Under the pieces are notes generated by a model that did no database searches, was not told where the DNA came from, and saw nothing but the letters and a program-made list of their open reading frames with translations. The position numbers and the translations under genes are program-made. This document shows positions 1 to 9,534 of a stretch of 41,258 bases of DNA, in pieces. Origin of the DNA: CAVSUR01 sp052143655 (GTDB lineage: Bacteria > Actinomycetota > Actinomycetes > Streptosporangiales > Streptosporangiaceae); assembly GCA_052143655.1 (NCBI GenBank), contig JBKQSL010000253.1, positions 1 to 41,258 of the forward strand. The letters are read 5' to 3'. Each line of letters opens with the position of its first letter. Within the stretch, counting starts at the first letter, position 1.

Positions 1-122
1 CGACCGCCATCGCGGTCGCGGCCGCGGTCACCGGCGGCCTCGTCGGCCAGTTCCTGGCGGCGACCGCGGGCCGGCCGGCGTCGCCGCTGCCGCCAGCGGG
101 GCCTGGCTCCGCTTCCGGCTAG
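1..122 (+). CDS. C-terminal end of an unknown membrane protein (5' truncated)
   Basis: The frame is open from the window edge to a TAG at 120-122. The 39 visible residues start with an Ala/Val/Gly-rich stretch that reads as the last part of a membrane helix (AIAVAAAVTGGLVGQFLAA), followed by a Pro/Ser/Gly-rich tail. Codon third positions are almost all G or C, as in the neighbouring genes, which supports coding on this strand. The gene converges on the RDD gene with only 39 nt between the stops. There is too little sequence to name a family, and the frame could be chance. Confidence 0.45.
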   Translation, partial: TAIAVAAAVTGGLVGQFLAATAGRPASPLPPAGPGSASG

Positions 123-161
123 CTTCGCTTGCCGATGACGAAGTTCGGGGTCAGATCAAGG

Positions 162-1151
162 CTAAGCCGGCGGCGTGAAGCCGCCCGCGCCGCCGGCCGG
201 ATCCGGCTGCTCGTCCAGCGGGCGGCCCGGCCCGGGATCCAGCCCCGGCGCCGACCGGCCGCCGGAGCCGCTGCCGGGTGGCGGGGCGTAGCCATTGCCG
301 GGTGGCGGGGTGTAGCCATTGCCGGGTGGCGGGGTGTAGCCGCCGGGCCCGGGGCCGGCGGCGCGCGGCGGCGGGCCTGCCCCGGCCGCGTACCGGGCGG
401 CCAGCCGGGCGTGATCGCGATCCCGGCGCACCGCCAGCACCGCGGCGAGGTAGGCGGCCGGCGGCGTGCCAGCCGGGGGCGGCGGGCTGACCTGCCCGGC
501 CACCGCCGTGGCGAGCTGCAGGCCAAGCTGGTCGCGGGCCGCGGGACGCAGGTCGGCGTAGCGGCGCAGGTAGCTGGCGGCCGCCTCGGCGGTCTGGTCG
601 GAGAGGCGGGACAGCTCCAGGGTGGTCGCCCAGCCGGCCAGCGGCGGCGGGACCACCGCGAGCTCGGGGGCCAGCGGCCGGCGGGCCGGCACCCGCTCGG
701 CGATGACGAACGTGCCAGCCGCCAGGTCGCCGAGCCGCTTGCCGCGCGCCGACAGCATCGAGGTGATCAGCGCGATCGGCGGGCCGATGAAGAAGACCCA
801 GATCTCCAGGACGCCGACCAGCGCCCGCACCAGGGCCTGGCGGAACCGCTCGGGGCTGCCGTCGTCGCCCACCACCCGCAGGCCGAGCGCTGTCTTGCCC
901 GGGGACTTGCCCCGGGTCAGCGTCTCGAAGATCGTCGGATAGCCGACGATGATGAGCACATAGCCGGTCAGCGAGATCGCGGTCAGGCTCGCGGCGTCCA
1001 GGTGCCCGGCCCGCGGGAGCACCACGATCAGGGTGACCACGATCAGCACGATCTGGATCAGCACGTCGAGCAGCAGCGCGGCCAGCCGGGCCGGGAACCC
1101 GGCGATGGGCACATCGAGAATGACCGCCTCGCCGGTCACCACATCGGCCAC
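162..1151 (-). CDS. RDD family membrane protein with Pro/Gly-rich repeat tail
   Basis: This is a 329-residue protein. The N-terminal half (about residues 15-150) is an RDD domain: an Arg at the start of the first helix (PARLAALLLDVLIQ), a second helix around residues 58-75, the typical SPGKTALGLRVV loop, and a third helix near 108-130. RDD proteins are small polytopic membrane proteins; some members act in ion transport, but the role is usually unknown. The C-terminal half is soluble and ends in three 8-residue GYTPPPGN-type repeats. GTG at 1151 is chosen because GGAGG and AAGGG stretches lie just upstream. The gene is divergent from spoIIM, 86 nt apart, and this RDD/SpoIIM/DUF58/MoxR neighbourhood recurs in actinobacteria. 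Confidence 0.85.
   Translation of the reverse strand: MADVVTGEAVILDVPIAGFPARLAALLLDVLIQIVLIVVTLIVVLPRAGHLDAASLTAISLTGYVLIIVGYPTIFETLTRGKSPGKTALGLRVVGDDGSPERFRQALVRALVGVLEIWVFFIGPPIALITSMLSARGKRLGDLAAGTFVIAERVPARRPLAPELAVVPPPLAGWATTLELSRLSDQTAEAAASYLRRYADLRPAARDQLGLQLATAVAGQVSPPPPAGTPPAAYLAAVLAVRRDRDHARLAARYAAGAGPPPRAAGPGPGGYTPPPGNGYTPPPGNGYAPPPGSGSGGRSAPGLDPGPGRPLDEQPDPAGGAGGFTPPA
267..338. repeat. 3 x 24-bp in-frame tandem repeat in the RDD gene
   Basis: Three consecutive 24-bp units (267-290, 291-314, 315-338) differ at only a few bases and encode the PPPGNGY(T/A) repeats of the RDD protein tail. The period is a multiple of three, so a change in copy number would keep the reading frame. 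Confidence 0.85.
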
Positions 1152-1225
1152 TGGCCCTTACCGCCCTCCGGTCCGCCGCGCGCGCCGGCGGCATTGCCAG
1201 CCCAGAGTATCCGCGCCCGCGCCAG

Positions 1226-1231
1226 TAGTCT
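1226..1231 (+). promoter_or_regulatory. Candidate -10 box of leaderless spoIIM
   Basis: TAGTCT lies exactly 6 nt before the GTG start at 1238, so transcription would begin at or next to the start codon. No ribosome-binding site is visible before this GTG. No convincing -35 is seen. Confidence 0.4.
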
Positions 1232-1237
1232 GCTGGC

Positions 1238-2233
1238 GTGGACACCGATGCGTTCGCCGCCGCGCACCAGGCTGACTGGCATCGCCTGGACCACCTGGTC
1301 CGGCGCCGGCGCCGGCTGTCCGGCGAGGAGATCGACGAGCTGGTCGCCAGCTACCAGCGGACGGCCACCCACCTGTCGGTGCTGCAGGCCAGCGGCGCGG
1401 ATCCGGCCCTGGTGGCGAGGCTGTCCACCCGGCTGGCGCGAGCCCGCGCGGCGGTCGGCGGCGCGCACGCCCCGGCCTGGCGCTCGGCGGCCCGGTTCGC
1501 GGCCGTCTCGTTCCCGCTGATGGCCTGGCGGCTGCGCTGGTGGTGGCTGGCCACCGCGGCCGCCTCGCTGCTGCTCGCGCTGATCATCGCCTGGTGGATC
1601 GCGGGCAATCCCGCCGTCCAGGCCAGCCTGCTGCCCCGGTCGGCGGCAGCCCGCCTGGTCAACCACCAGTTCCGCGGCTACTACTCGCAGTACGCGGCTG
1701 CCTCGTTCGCGGCGAAGGTATGGACCAACAACGTCTGGGTGGCCGCCGAGGCCCTCGTCTTCGGCATCGCGCTCGGCCTGCCCACGCTGTTCGTGCTGCT
1801 GACCAACGCCCTGAACCTCGGGGTGGACGGCGGGCTGATGGCGGCCTACGGACGGTCGGGGGAGTTCTTCACGCTGATCCTCCCGCACGGGATGCTGGAG
1901 CTGTCGGCGGTGTTCCTGGCCGCCGCCGCGGGCCTGCGGCTCGGCTGGACGATCATCGATCCCGGCCCGCGCACCCGGGCGCAGGCGCTGGCTGCGGAGG
2001 GCCGCGAGACCATCACGATCGCGCTCGGGCTGATCGTCGTGCTGCTGGTGTCCGGGCTGATCGAGGCGTTCGTAACCCCGTCGCCGCTGCCGTCCTGGGC
2101 ACGGATCGGCATCGGCGGCTGCGCCGAGGCCGCCTTCCTCGGCTACGTGATCGTGGCCGGCCGCCGCGCCGTGGCGGCCGGCGCCTCCGCGGACATGGAG
2201 CAGGCACCCGACCAGCTGCCGGTGGCCGGATAG
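1238..2233 (+). CDS. Stage II sporulation protein M (SpoIIM) family membrane protein
   Basis: This is a 331-residue protein with a basic, helical N-terminal region (residues 1-95) followed by about five membrane segments: around 102-126, 165-200, 212-235, 262-283 and 290-312. The segment ILPHGMLELSAVFLAAAAG carries the His-Gly and Glu pattern seen in SpoIIM-type proteins. In Bacillus SpoIIM is part of the engulfment machinery. The actinobacterial relatives sit beside DUF58 and MoxR genes, do not require sporulation and have no settled function. The start is GTG at 1238, probably leaderless. It converges on the DUF58 gene, with 23 nt between stops. Confidence 0.85.
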   Translation: MDTDAFAAAHQADWHRLDHLVRRRRRLSGEEIDELVASYQRTATHLSVLQASGADPALVARLSTRLARARAAVGGAHAPAWRSAARFAAVSFPLMAWRLRWWWLATAAASLLLALIIAWWIAGNPAVQASLLPRSAAARLVNHQFRGYYSQYAAASFAAKVWTNNVWVAAEALVFGIALGLPTLFVLLTNALNLGVDGGLMAAYGRSGEFFTLILPHGMLELSAVFLAAAAGLRLGWTIIDPGPRTRAQALAAEGRETITIALGLIVVLLVSGLIEAFVTPSPLPSWARIGIGGCAEAAFLGYVIVAGRRAVAAGASADMEQAPDQLPVAG

Positions 2234-2239
2234 CCCAGT

Positions 2240-2257
2240 GCCGGAAGGCGCTCCGGC
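2240..2257. terminator. Short hairpin between convergent spoIIM and DUF58 genes
   Basis: A 6-bp stem (GCCGGA / TCCGGC) with a 6-nt loop fills most of the 23-nt gap between two converging stops. There is no T-tract. It may serve as a weak bidirectional terminator. Confidence 0.3.
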
Positions 2258-3549
2258 TACAGCTGGCCGGCCGCCTTCAGGCTCAGGTAGGCATCGGTCA
2301 GCACGGACGGCAGCCGGTCCGGCGGGGCGTCGACCACCTGGACGCCGCGGCGGCGCAGCAGCGCGCTGACCCGGGCCCGCTCGGACCGGGCGCGCTCGGC
2401 CGCAGCGGCGGCGTAGACGGCCGGGGCGTCCGCGCGGCCCGCGGCCATCTCCGCCAGCCGCGGATCGGCGACCGCGGCCAGCAGCAGCCGGTGCCTGGCC
2501 GCCAGCACGCCGAGCCTGGGCAGCAGGCTCTCGCTGATCGCGGCCTCGTTGAGGTCGGTCATCAGCACTACCAGGCAGCGCTGCCGGGCCGCCGCGAGCA
2601 CCGCCCCGGCCAGCACGCCGCCGTCCGACTCGATCAGCTCCGCCTCCAGCCCGGCCATCGCGTTGGTGAGCGCGGGCAGCACCTCCGACCGCGACGCGCC
2701 GAGCACGCGGGCCCGCACCCGCCGGTCGGCGGCCAGCAGGCCGACCCGGTCCCCGGCCCGGCTGGCCACCGCCGCCAGCAGCAGCGCGGCGTCCATCGAG
2801 GCGTCCAGCCGGGGGACTCCGCTGACCCGCCCGGCCGAGGTGCGCCCGGTGTCCAGCACGATCAGGATCCGGCGGTCCCGCTCCGGCCGCCAGGTGCGGA
2901 CCAGCACGTCGGTATGCCGGGCCGAGGACCGCCAGTCGATGGAGCGCACGTCGTCGCCGACCACGTACTCGCGCAGCGAGTCGAACTCGCTGCCCTGGCC
3001 GCGCAGCAGTGACCGGTGCTGGCCGTCGAGCTGGCGCAGCGCGGCCAGCTTCTCCGGCAGGTGCCGGCGGCTGCCGAATGGCGGCAGCACCCGCACGGTC
3101 CACGGGGCGCGGTGCCGGCCCTGCCGCCCGGCCAGGCCGAGCGGGCCGAGGGACCGGACGGTCACCTCGCCTGCGGGCGTATCCCCGCGCCGCTGCGGGA
3201 CCAGCACGGTGGCCAGGCTCGCCTGGCCGCCAGCCGGCACCGTCAGCGGCGCCCGGCCCGGCCGGGCACCGGCGCTCGGCCGCCAGCCGTCCCGGACCAG
3301 GCCGCGCAGCGGACGGCGGCCGGGGTTGCTGATCGTCACCGTGACCGTTCCCGGCTGCCCGAGCAGGATCCGGGTATCGCCGGACCGGCGCACCGTCAGC
3401 GGCCGGACCGGGGCGGCCAGCACGATGTCAACGACGATGGCCGCCAGGATCAGGCCGTCCACCGCGGCCAGCGCGGCCACCGTCCGCACGGCGAGCACCA
3501 CCAGGACACCGCCCAGCGCGGCCAGCGCGGCCCGCCCGGTCAGGGCCAT
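2257..3549 (-). CDS. DUF58 domain-containing protein
   Basis: This is a 430-residue protein. Two hydrophobic segments at the N-terminus (about 7-27 and 29-46) anchor it in the membrane. A beta-rich region follows, then the DUF58 signature near residues 185-210 (LREYVVGDDVRSIDW) and a von Willebrand A-like fold beginning ILIVLDTGRTSAG. DUF58 proteins are the usual partners of MoxR AAA ATPases, which are thought to act as chaperones for assembly or metal insertion; the target here is unknown. The frame stays open upstream into the MoxR gene, but ATG at 3549 is chosen because it begins the hydrophobic segment typical of the family and lies 31 nt after the MoxR stop. It is the last gene of the minus-strand operon. 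Confidence 0.88.
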   Translation of the reverse strand: MALTGRAALAALGGVLVVLAVRTVAALAAVDGLILAAIVVDIVLAAPVRPLTVRRSGDTRILLGQPGTVTVTISNPGRRPLRGLVRDGWRPSAGARPGRAPLTVPAGGQASLATVLVPQRRGDTPAGEVTVRSLGPLGLAGRQGRHRAPWTVRVLPPFGSRRHLPEKLAALRQLDGQHRSLLRGQGSEFDSLREYVVGDDVRSIDWRSSARHTDVLVRTWRPERDRRILIVLDTGRTSAGRVSGVPRLDASMDAALLLAAVASRAGDRVGLLAADRRVRARVLGASRSEVLPALTNAMAGLEAELIESDGGVLAGAVLAAARQRCLVVLMTDLNEAAISESLLPRLGVLAARHRLLLAAVADPRLAEMAAGRADAPAVYAAAAAERARSERARVSALLRRRGVQVVDAPPDRLPSVLTDAYLSLKAAGQL

Positions 3550-3580
3550 GCGCCCGCCGCCGCCTTCTGGCCCGGCTTGC

Positions 3581-4626
<1,046 letters not shown>

Positions 4627-4630
<4 letters not shown>

Positions 4631-5892
4631 TGCGCGAGCACCTCACTTTCCAGCGAATCCAGGCCGACGGCGAGCGCGACCAGCGCGGCATCACTGCCCG
4701 GCGGCGGCCCGTACATCATCTCGGTGATCGCGCTCGCGGGCAGGTGAGATCGCGCGGCCAGCGCCGCCACGACCCGTTCGGCGCTGGCATCCGGCGGCTG
4801 GCCGAGCCGGGGCAGCAGGCGGCCGCGGGCAGCGGTCCGCAGTGCCGCCGCGGACCGCTCCCGGGCCCGCCTGGCCGCGTACAGCCGGGCGTGGCCCTCG
4901 ACCGTCTCCGATGCGCGGACCACGACCGGCAGCCGCTCGGCGATGAGCGGCCCGAGGCGGCGCGCCCGCCAGGCCGCCGCGAGCAGCACCGCAATGCCGA
5001 GCTGAGCAGCGACCAGCCAGGCGCCGAGCGGCACCAGGCTGGTGATCGTGCGCGAGTGGCCGGTCGCGCCGGCCGCCACCGCCTGCGACGGCACCAGCCA
5101 GACGACCCGGCCCGTGCCCAGCAGGTTCAGGGCCAGTGCCGCGTCGCCCTGCTGGGCCAGCTGGCCGTTAGCCAGCGCCGCGCCGGAGCCGAGCACGGTC
5201 ACCACCCGGGCGCCGGAGGTGTACTGGACCAGGGACGGCGCGCCGTCGACCCGGTAGCAGCTGATGCCGCCCGGCGTGCCAGGCAGCAGCTCCAGGCCGG
5301 TCTCGCCCGCCTGCGCGGGCCCGGCGCGGACGGCGGCCGTCAGCGCGCAGCCTGGCGGCGCGATCGCGGTCGGCAGGATCTGGCTGATCCGCACCTGCGG
5401 TGCGATCGCTGCGAGCGCCACGGCTGTGGGCTCGATCAGGATGACGTGCCGGCCGGCCAGGGCCAGCGCGGACAGCTGGCGCCGGGACAGGTACTCCGGG
5501 CTGGTGATCACCAGCGTCGTGCCCGGTGTGCTCGCCGCTCGCGCCGCGGCGGGCGATGTCGTCCGGATCACCGTCGCCCCGCGGCCGGACGCCACGGCGG
5601 CCAGGGCGTGACTGCCGTAGGGGCCGGTGCCTGCCGGGTCCAGGTAGCCGGAGGCCGGGGGCCTTGGCGCGATCAGCGTGATGGCAGCACCGCCGAGCAG
5701 GACCAGCGCTGCCAGGGCCAGCGGAACCCGCCAGCGCCGCCAGGGCCCGGGTGCGCTCCGGCCGGCCGGCGGGGCGCTGCCCTGGCCGCCCGGCCCGGCC
5801 GCCGGTCCGCTGCCGGACGGGCCAGGCAGGTCCGGATGAGCGGCCGCAGGCGGCGAGCCGGCCAGGCCTGCGGCCGCGGACGGCCCCGTCAT
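4627..5892 (-). CDS. DUF4350 domain-containing membrane protein
   Basis: This is a 421-residue protein. A Pro/Gly-rich cytoplasmic head of about 50 residues leads to one membrane helix (WRVPLALAALVLLGGAAITL, about 54-73). Next comes an extracellular domain of the DUF4350 type: it begins PYGSHALAAVASGRGATV, a GATase-like fold with no obvious catalytic residues. A second helix lies near residues 285-307, followed by a cytoplasmic helical tail. The family is found with MoxR, DUF58 and DUF4129 in actinobacteria; no biochemical role is established. The ATG start overlaps the DUF4129 stop by 4 nt (ATGA). Confidence 0.82.
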
Positions 5893-6599
5893 GGCGGTGG
5901 TCCCGGCACCCGGCCGGAGGCCACCGCAGCCGGCTGCGGACCCGCCCGGTCGCCCGGCCGGGCGGCCATGACCTGTGCGTCCAGGTCCCGCAGCCGCTCG
6001 TAGCCAGCCGCGCTGCCCGGCCGGCCGCCGTAGCGGACGTCGTCGAACAGCCGGGCGGCGGCGCTGAGGCCCTCGGCCTGCCCGGGCAGTGCGGCAGAGG
6101 TCTCGGCGGCAAGCTCGTCGGCGGTCCGCCCGGGCCGCGGCGCCAGTATGCCGCGTTCTTCCAGGCCGACCGCGATTGCCCGCAGGCGCTCTACGATGGC
6201 CGCGCCGTAATCACCGGCTGCCGCGCGCTGTTCGGCCGCGAGCCGGTACGCGGCGGCGGTGCGGACCGGGCCGGCCAGCACCGGGCGGCGCGCCTGGCTG
6301 CTGCGGGCCGGGCGGACCCAGGCGACGACCACGGCGGCCAGCAGCACCACCACCGCGACCACCGTGATCAGTGCCCACCAGCCGCCCGGAAAGCTGGCGC
6401 TGGCCTGATTGAGGAACCTGGCAAAGAAACTGCCGACAGCGTTCAGCACGCGCTGGCGCAGCGACGGCTGGTACATGGCCTTGCTCAGCTCGCGGCGGGC
6501 CAGCCGCTGCGCGGCGCCGCGACCGATGCCGCCCTGCGGGCCGGTCGCGGCCGCGACGGCGGTCCGGCCCAGGGCGGCCAGCAGATCCGCACCGGTCAC
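5889..6599 (-). CDS. DUF4129 domain-containing membrane protein
   Basis: This is a 236-residue protein. One clear membrane helix lies at about residues 73-95 (WWALITVVAVVVLLAAVVVAW). The C-terminal cytoplasmic part matches the DUF4129 pattern: A..YGAAIVERLRAIAVGLEERGI, then PGRTADELA, then AARLFDDVRYGGRPG. The domain recurs in MoxR/DUF58/transglutaminase-like clusters and probably belongs to one membrane complex with them. The frame is open far upstream, but GTG at 6599 overlaps the upstream stop (GTGA) and gives a normal-length protein. Confidence 0.82.
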   Translation of the reverse strand: MTGADLLAALGRTAVAAATGPQGGIGRGAAQRLARRELSKAMYQPSLRQRVLNAVGSFFARFLNQASASFPGGWWALITVVAVVVLLAAVVVAWVRPARSSQARRPVLAGPVRTAAAYRLAAEQRAAAGDYGAAIVERLRAIAVGLEERGILAPRPGRTADELAAETSAALPGQAEGLSAAARLFDDVRYGGRPGSAAGYERLRDLDAQVMAARPGDRAGPQPAAVASGRVPGPPP

Positions 6600-8203
6600 C
6601 ACGCCGCGGGCGTGGCCGACCCGGCCGCCGGCGTCGCGGGCCCGGCCGCGGGCGGCCGCCACAGGGAGCTGAGCTCGTCCCCGGTGAGCTGGCCGCCCTG
6701 CACCGCTCCGCGCAGCACGATGTCCAGGCCCTCCCGGCGCATCCGCATGTCCAGGTACAGCAGCACGGTCACGCCGGCGCTGACCGGCCTGGTCACCGCG
6801 GATGCCACGATGCTGCCGATGGTGCTGATGAGGACCGCGAGCACGCTGACGCCGCCGACCGCGCTGGCCGAGCCGAGGCCGACCGAGCTGAAACCACCGC
6901 CGGCCGCTGCCGCGGCGAGGTCGAACGGCAGTTCCAGGATAAACGCCGCGATCAGCACGATCACGCCCGTCAGCAGGAAGATGCCCAGCAGCCGCCAGAA
7001 GCTGCCGGTGACCAGCTGCCGCGACCGGCGCAGGGCGCTCCACGGCCCGAGGTGCTCCAGCACCACTGCCGGAGTGGCCAGGCTCAGCAGTACCAGCAGC
7101 CAGATGGTGGCCACGGTCGCGGCGAGGAAGCCCAGGATGCCGACGATGGCCGCGGCCGGCCCGGCGTGCGCCAGGGCCAGCAGCACGACAATGGCGGCCA
7201 GCGGAACCCAGACCGCCAGGATTATGCCGACCGTCAGCGCGGCGGCCCCGAGCACGGCAGGCAGCCGCCCGATCTGCCAGGCCTCGCCGATGCCGATCTT
7301 GCGGCCGAGCACGCCCCGGCCGATGACCCCCGTCAGCAGGCCCGACAGCACGCTCTGGAACACGAACGCCAGGATGAACGTCGCCGCGGCGGTGGGCAGC
7401 AGCACCTCGGCCAGCCGGGTGATCAGCTGGCCGGCCTGCCCGGGGGTGGCCGTGGAGTTCAGCGTGAGGTTGCCCAGGAGGTGCCGCTCCATCAGCCCGA
7501 TGCCGGCCGAGCAGACGCCGTAGCAGGTCAGCACGATGGCGGCCAGGCCGAGGGTGGCGGCCGGGTTCCGCCGCACGCTGGTGAACGCGCCGTTGAGTAT
7601 GTCGCTGAGGCCGAGCGGCCGCAGCGGGATCCCGCCCGGCGCGGGCGCCGCGGGCTGCCACCCGCCCGGACCCCATCCGGTCTGCCCGTACCCGGTCTGC
7701 CCGTATCCCGGCTGCGCGTATCCGCCGGCCTGTCCGTATCCGGGCTGTCCGTATCCCGGCTGCGCGTATCCGCCGGCCTGTCCGTACCCGGGCTGTCCGT
7801 ATCCGGGCTGGGGGTATCCGCCCGGCTGACCGTACCCGCCGCCCTGCCTGTACCCGGGCTGTCCGTACCCGGGCTGTCCGTACCCGGGCTGGCCGTATCC
7901 GGGCTGCCCGTACCCGGGCTGGGAGTATCCGGGCTGCGGTGGCGCCGGCTGTGCGGGGCCGGGCTGGGCGTACCCGCTCTGTGCGGGCTGCCTCTGCTGG
8001 TAACCCGGCCTGCCGTGCGCCGCCGGGCCGGAGCCAGGCGGCGCCGCGCCCTGGTCCGGCGGCTGCCGGTATTCCGGTGGCTGCCCGCCCGGCTCGCCGC
8101 CTGGCCCGCCGCCCGGCTGGGCGTCCGCCTGGCCGGGCTGCTCGTCCGCAGGCGCCTCGCCATCCGGCTGGTCTGACCCCGGCCAGGGCGTGCTGTCGGT
8201 CAT
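6596..8203 (-). CDS. Polytopic membrane protein (glycerophosphodiesterase-type membrane domain) with GYGQP repeats
   Basis: This is a 535-residue protein. Residues 1 to about 190 are disordered: first Asp/Pro/Gln-rich, then a run of GYGQP/GYAQP pentapeptides. From about residue 195 (LRPLGLSDILNGAFTSVRRNPAATLGLAAIVL) the protein matches the membrane domain found alone, or fused to glycerophosphodiester phosphodiesterases, in actinobacteria. Five or six helices follow. There is no catalytic phosphodiesterase domain. ATG at 8203 has a good ribosome-binding site (GAGGAGA, 7 nt upstream) and is the first gene of the five-gene operon ending with DUF58. The Tyr/Gly/Gln-rich head may mediate clustering; that is inference. 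Confidence 0.78.
   Translation of the reverse strand: MTDSTPWPGSDQPDGEAPADEQPGQADAQPGGGPGGEPGGQPPEYRQPPDQGAAPPGSGPAAHGRPGYQQRQPAQSGYAQPGPAQPAPPQPGYSQPGYGQPGYGQPGYGQPGYGQPGYRQGGGYGQPGGYPQPGYGQPGYGQAGGYAQPGYGQPGYGQAGGYAQPGYGQTGYGQTGWGPGGWQPAAPAPGGIPLRPLGLSDILNGAFTSVRRNPAATLGLAAIVLTCYGVCSAGIGLMERHLLGNLTLNSTATPGQAGQLITRLAEVLLPTAAATFILAFVFQSVLSGLLTGVIGRGVLGRKIGIGEAWQIGRLPAVLGAAALTVGIILAVWVPLAAIVVLLALAHAGPAAAIVGILGFLAATVATIWLLVLLSLATPAVVLEHLGPWSALRRSRQLVTGSFWRLLGIFLLTGVIVLIAAFILELPFDLAAAAAGGGFSSVGLGSASAVGGVSVLAVLISTIGSIVASAVTRPVSAGVTVLLYLDMRMRREGLDIVLRGAVQGGQLTGDELSSLWRPPAAGPATPAAGSATPAAW
7665..7983. repeat. Degenerate 15-bp tandem repeats encoding GYGQP units
   Basis: About 20 units, mostly 15 bp with a few of 18 bp, of the form CCGGGCTGTCCGTAT (plus strand) run through the 5' part of the membrane-protein gene. 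All are in frame and encode GYGQP-like units. The units differ enough to suggest an old array with recent local duplications. Confidence 0.8.
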
Positions 8204-8279
8204 CGTGTTGTCTCCTCGGCCGCCGACGGCGGCTGTGCTCCGGCTCGGCTGCCGCCGCAGCGTTCCCCGTCCGGTCCGG

Positions 8280-8298
8280 CCAATACTTGCACGATTGG
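8280..8298. promoter_or_regulatory. Inverted repeat in the divergent region before mtnA
   Basis: CCAAT-N9-ATTGG lies in the 230-nt region between the divergent membrane-protein operon and mtnA. The surrounding 60 nt (8280-8345) are clearly more AT-rich than the flanks, as expected for promoters. It could be an operator for either direction. No regulator is identified. Confidence 0.3.
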
Positions 8299-8433
8299 GT
8301 GCTGAATGAGAGGCGCGGATCGTTACGGAATCGCATATTCACTGGCGGCGCGCGGGGGTGCCTGCTACGGCTGCCGGCGCCCCGGCCAGGGCCAGCGTTC
8401 GCCAGCCGCCTGATCGTCGCGCACACTCATGAC

Positions 8434-9534
8434 GTGAGCATTCCCGCGCTGCGCTGGATCGACCCGCCAGTCGGCCCCGCGGTCGCGCTGCTGGACCAGA
8501 CCCGGCTGCCTGCCGAGGAGGCCATCGTCACCTGCGCCGACGTTCCGGCGCTGATCGACGCCATCAGGGCGCTGGTGGTCCGGGGGGCGCCGCTGCTCGG
8601 CGTGGCCGGCGCCTTCGGCGTGGCGCTGGCCGCGTTCCGCGGCGACGACGTGCAGCAGGCGGCGACCGCAATCGGGCGGGCCAGGCCGACCGCGGTGAAC
8701 CTGGCGTGGGGCGCGCTGCGCAGCTATCAGGCCTGGCAGCAGGCCCTGGAAGAAGATGCGCCGGGCCCGGACGGCCGTGCGGCCCGGGCTGCCGCCGCGG
8801 CCCTGGCGCAGGCTCGCGCGATCGCCGCCGCCGACGCCGAGGCCAGCGCGGCGATGGCCGCCGCGGGCCTGGTCCTGGTCCCTGAGGGAGCCAGGATCCT
8901 CACCCACTGCAACACCGGAGCGCTGGTGTCGGCGGGGGCGGGAACGGCGTTCGCGGTAATCCTGGCCGCGCACCGGGCCGGGCGGCTGGCTCAGCTGTGG
9001 ATCGACGAGACCCGACCGCTGCTGCAGGGCGCCCGGCTGACGGCCTACGAGGCCCGGCAGGCGGGCATGCCGCACGCGGTGCTCGCTGACAGCGCTGCCG
9101 CGTCGCTGATGGCCGCCGGCCAGGTCGATCTGGTGCTGATCGGGGCAGACCGGATCGCGGCCGACGGCAGCGTCGCTAACAAGGTCGGCAGCTACGGCCT
9201 GGCGGTGCTGGCGCACCATCACCGGATTCCGTTCGTGGTGGTGGCGCCGGTCTCGACGGTCGACCTGGCCACCCCGGACGGTGCCGCGATCACGGTCGAG
9301 CAGCGGCCCGCCGCGGAGATCACCAGCCTGGCCGGGCAGCAGGTGGCGCCGGCCGGCACGCCCGGGCACAACCCCGCCTTTGACGTCACGCCGCCGGGGC
9401 TGATCAGCGCGATCGTCACTGAGCGTGGCGTGATACGCACGGTCACAGCAGGTACGCTGCGTGTTCTAGGCAGCGGACCGGACGTCGCGGACGGTCCCCT
9501 TGCTGCCGCGCACATGGAACTATGGGGGTCATGA
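8434..9534 (+). CDS. mtnA: S-methyl-5-thioribose-1-phosphate isomerase
   Basis: This is a 366-residue enzyme that converts methylthioribose-1-phosphate to methylthioribulose-1-phosphate in methionine salvage. It shows the phosphate-binding RGAPLLG motif (Arg50) and both catalytic residues of the family: Cys159 in ILTHCNTGAL and Asp239 in LIGADRIAADGSVANKVG, matching Cys160/Asp240 of the Bacillus enzyme. The length is normal. GTG at 8434 gives the expected N-terminus (ALRWIDP...LLDQTRLP); no strong ribosome-binding site is visible. The stop overlaps the 5' end of mtrA by 13 nt, so the two genes are probably co-transcribed. The same pairing occurs in Streptomyces. Confidence 0.93.
   Translation: MSIPALRWIDPPVGPAVALLDQTRLPAEEAIVTCADVPALIDAIRALVVRGAPLLGVAGAFGVALAAFRGDDVQQAATAIGRARPTAVNLAWGALRSYQAWQQALEEDAPGPDGRAARAAAAALAQARAIAAADAEASAAMAAAGLVLVPEGARILTHCNTGALVSAGAGTAFAVILAAHRAGRLAQLWIDETRPLLQGARLTAYEARQAGMPHAVLADSAAASLMAAGQVDLVLIGADRIAADGSVANKVGSYGLAVLAHHHRIPFVVVAPVSTVDLATPDGAAITVEQRPAAEITSLAGQQVAPAGTPGHNPAFDVTPPGLISAIVTERGVIRTVTAGTLRVLGSGPDVADGPLAAAHMELWGS

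Noticed and set aside
123..143. CTTCG...CGAAG inverted repeat between the first two genes
   Set aside because: Only 5 bp with an 11-nt loop; too weak to call a terminator.
9440..9449. GTCACAGC-like MtrA half-site in the 3' end of mtnA
   Set aside because: It is a single half-site inside a gene with no second repeat at proper spacing; chance is likely.
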